Positions 6,857 through 7,636 of a stretch of DNA of 7,636 nt are shown here, one piece after another (the stretch's first letter is position 1; each line of letters begins with the position of its first letter). Source of the stretch: Treponema sp. (lineage in GTDB: Bacteria; Spirochaetota; Spirochaetia; Treponematales; Breznakiellaceae). The notes beneath the pieces are model-generated. The model saw only the letters and a list, made by a program, of their open reading frames with translations, had not been told where the DNA came from and did no database searches. The stretch lies in contig JAIRUY010000207.1 in assembly GCA_031254175.1 (NCBI GenBank), positions 1 through 7,636 on the forward strand, given 5' to 3'. The translations under genes and the position numbers were made by a program.

Positions 6857-7636
6857 TTAAAGAGACGGAATTGTGTAGTTTATCCTGCCGGAGCGGAGAT
6901 CATCAAGAAAAATCTCAAATCTTTCCCTGATATTAACAGGCAGGCTGCTTATGTAAAGCGGATCATCATAGGCAAAGCCAATATAACCTTCCCTTACTCC
7001 AAAGATTTCTGCTTTACCGTATTCTGTTTTTCCTTCCAAAGCGTTTGATAAAATTTCCATAACAAGTTTTTTCTGCTCCAGAATGCCGCATCCTGCAATA
7101 AAACCGGGAGCAAGATTATAGACATTTGTATTATACCACACAATGTACGCTCCCCTTTCAACTGCTGTCTTTATCATCCCCTGCGCTGCGCCTCCCGCAA
7201 TCGCGGTAAAAACATCCACACCGGCGTCAATCATCGCAGACGCAAGTTCCGCCGCTTTGTTCGCGTCCGCCCATGAACCGATTATACGCTGATCCAGCTC
7301 TATTTCGGGATCAACAAGCCTCGCTCCATATAAAAATCCCGGAACCATCTGCCTTGTTAAAAGCGGATATTCCTGCGCGGCGATAAACCCAACGCGTTTG
7401 CTGCTGTTTGAATGGGGCATTTCGCTTACGGTAATCAGCCCCGCAAGAAAGCCAAGCATTAAAGACTGTTCATATTGATTGTAGAGATATGTTCTTATTT
7501 GAGGATTTCCCTCAAGAAAAGCGTCTGTTATAATAAATTTCTGATCAGGAAAAAGTCTTCCTACATTTACGCATATCTCCGGCAATGAAGGATTGGAACC
7601 AAGCACAACATCATATTCACCGCCGGAAACCATCTC
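6857..7636 (-). CDS. BMP-family (PnrA/TmpC-like) substrate-binding protein, N-terminus missing
   Basis: The frame is open to the right edge, so the signal peptide, expected lipobox and roughly the first 60-70 residues are outside the window; about 259 residues are visible. Family motifs in order are YDVVLGSNPSLPEI, LFPDQKFIITD, LMLGFLAGLI, the GSWADANKAAELASAMIDAG stretch, and IAGGAAQGMI. The C-terminal segment VREGYIGFAYDDPLY resembles the corresponding G-x-G-x-x-x-N/D segment of BMP proteins. PnrA of Treponema pallidum binds purine nucleosides, and the adjacent ATPase and two permeases complete the matching importer. The segment YIVWYNTNVYNLAPG differs from the usual I-G-V-D-x-D-Q-x-x-L-A-P, so the ligand may not be a standard nucleoside. 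As a lipoprotein it would sit in the periplasm on the inner membrane. First visible gene of the transport operon. Confidence 0.92.
   Translation of the reverse strand, partial: EMVSGGEYDVVLGSNPSLPEICVNVGRLFPDQKFIITDAFLEGNPQIRTYLYNQYEQSLMLGFLAGLITVSEMPHSNSSKRVGFIAAQEYPLLTRQMVPGFLYGARLVDPEIELDQRIIGSWADANKAAELASAMIDAGVDVFTAIAGGAAQGMIKTAVERGAYIVWYNTNVYNLAPGFIAGCGILEQKKLVMEILSNALEGKTEYGKAEIFGVREGYIGFAYDDPLYISSLPVNIRERFEIFLDDLRSGRINYTIPSL

Overview
The window looks like bacterial chromosome, most likely from a spirochaete of the Treponema group. This is inferred from four things: a PnrA/TmpC-type (BMP family) binding protein followed by an RbsA-like ATPase and two permeases, an order I recall from Treponema pallidum; a secreted protein joining TPR repeats to a beta-propeller; moderate-to-low GC; and tight, overlapping, co-directional genes. 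No rRNA or other taxonomic marker is present, so the assignment is tentative. All eight genes lie on the minus strand and are described in transcription order, from high to low coordinates.

First unit (about 7636 to 3379): a BMP-family substrate-binding protein that has lost its N-terminus at the window edge, a double-domain ABC ATPase, and two membrane permeases. Together they form a complete importer of the BMP/nucleoside type. The genes are 3 nt apart or overlap, so one mRNA and coupled translation are likely. The promoter lies outside the window. The best-known substrates of this class are purine nucleosides, but the binding protein here departs from the usual motif in one ligand-facing segment, so the substrate is open.

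Between the units (3267-3378) is a 112-nt AT-rich gap. It holds a strong vegetative promoter: TTGAAA, a 17-nt spacer, TGA and TAATAT, with an A/T-rich stretch upstream. No convincing intrinsic terminator is visible.

Second unit (3266 to the left edge): a divergent galactokinase-family (GHMP) sugar kinase, the nucleotidase SurE, a cytoplasmic TPR-repeat protein, and a secreted TPR plus beta-propeller protein cut by the left edge. The last gene starts with TTG inside the previous stop codon (TTGA) behind a good ribosome binding site. The kinase has the GHMP framework but altered sugar-contact residues. The surE and TPR genes share a reading frame and are separated by one amber stop.

I found no mobile element, CRISPR array, RNA gene or obviously new defence or biosynthetic system. 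The most interesting points are the altered kinase active site, the kinase/nucleotidase/TPR/propeller gene cluster, and the repeated TTGA coupling.
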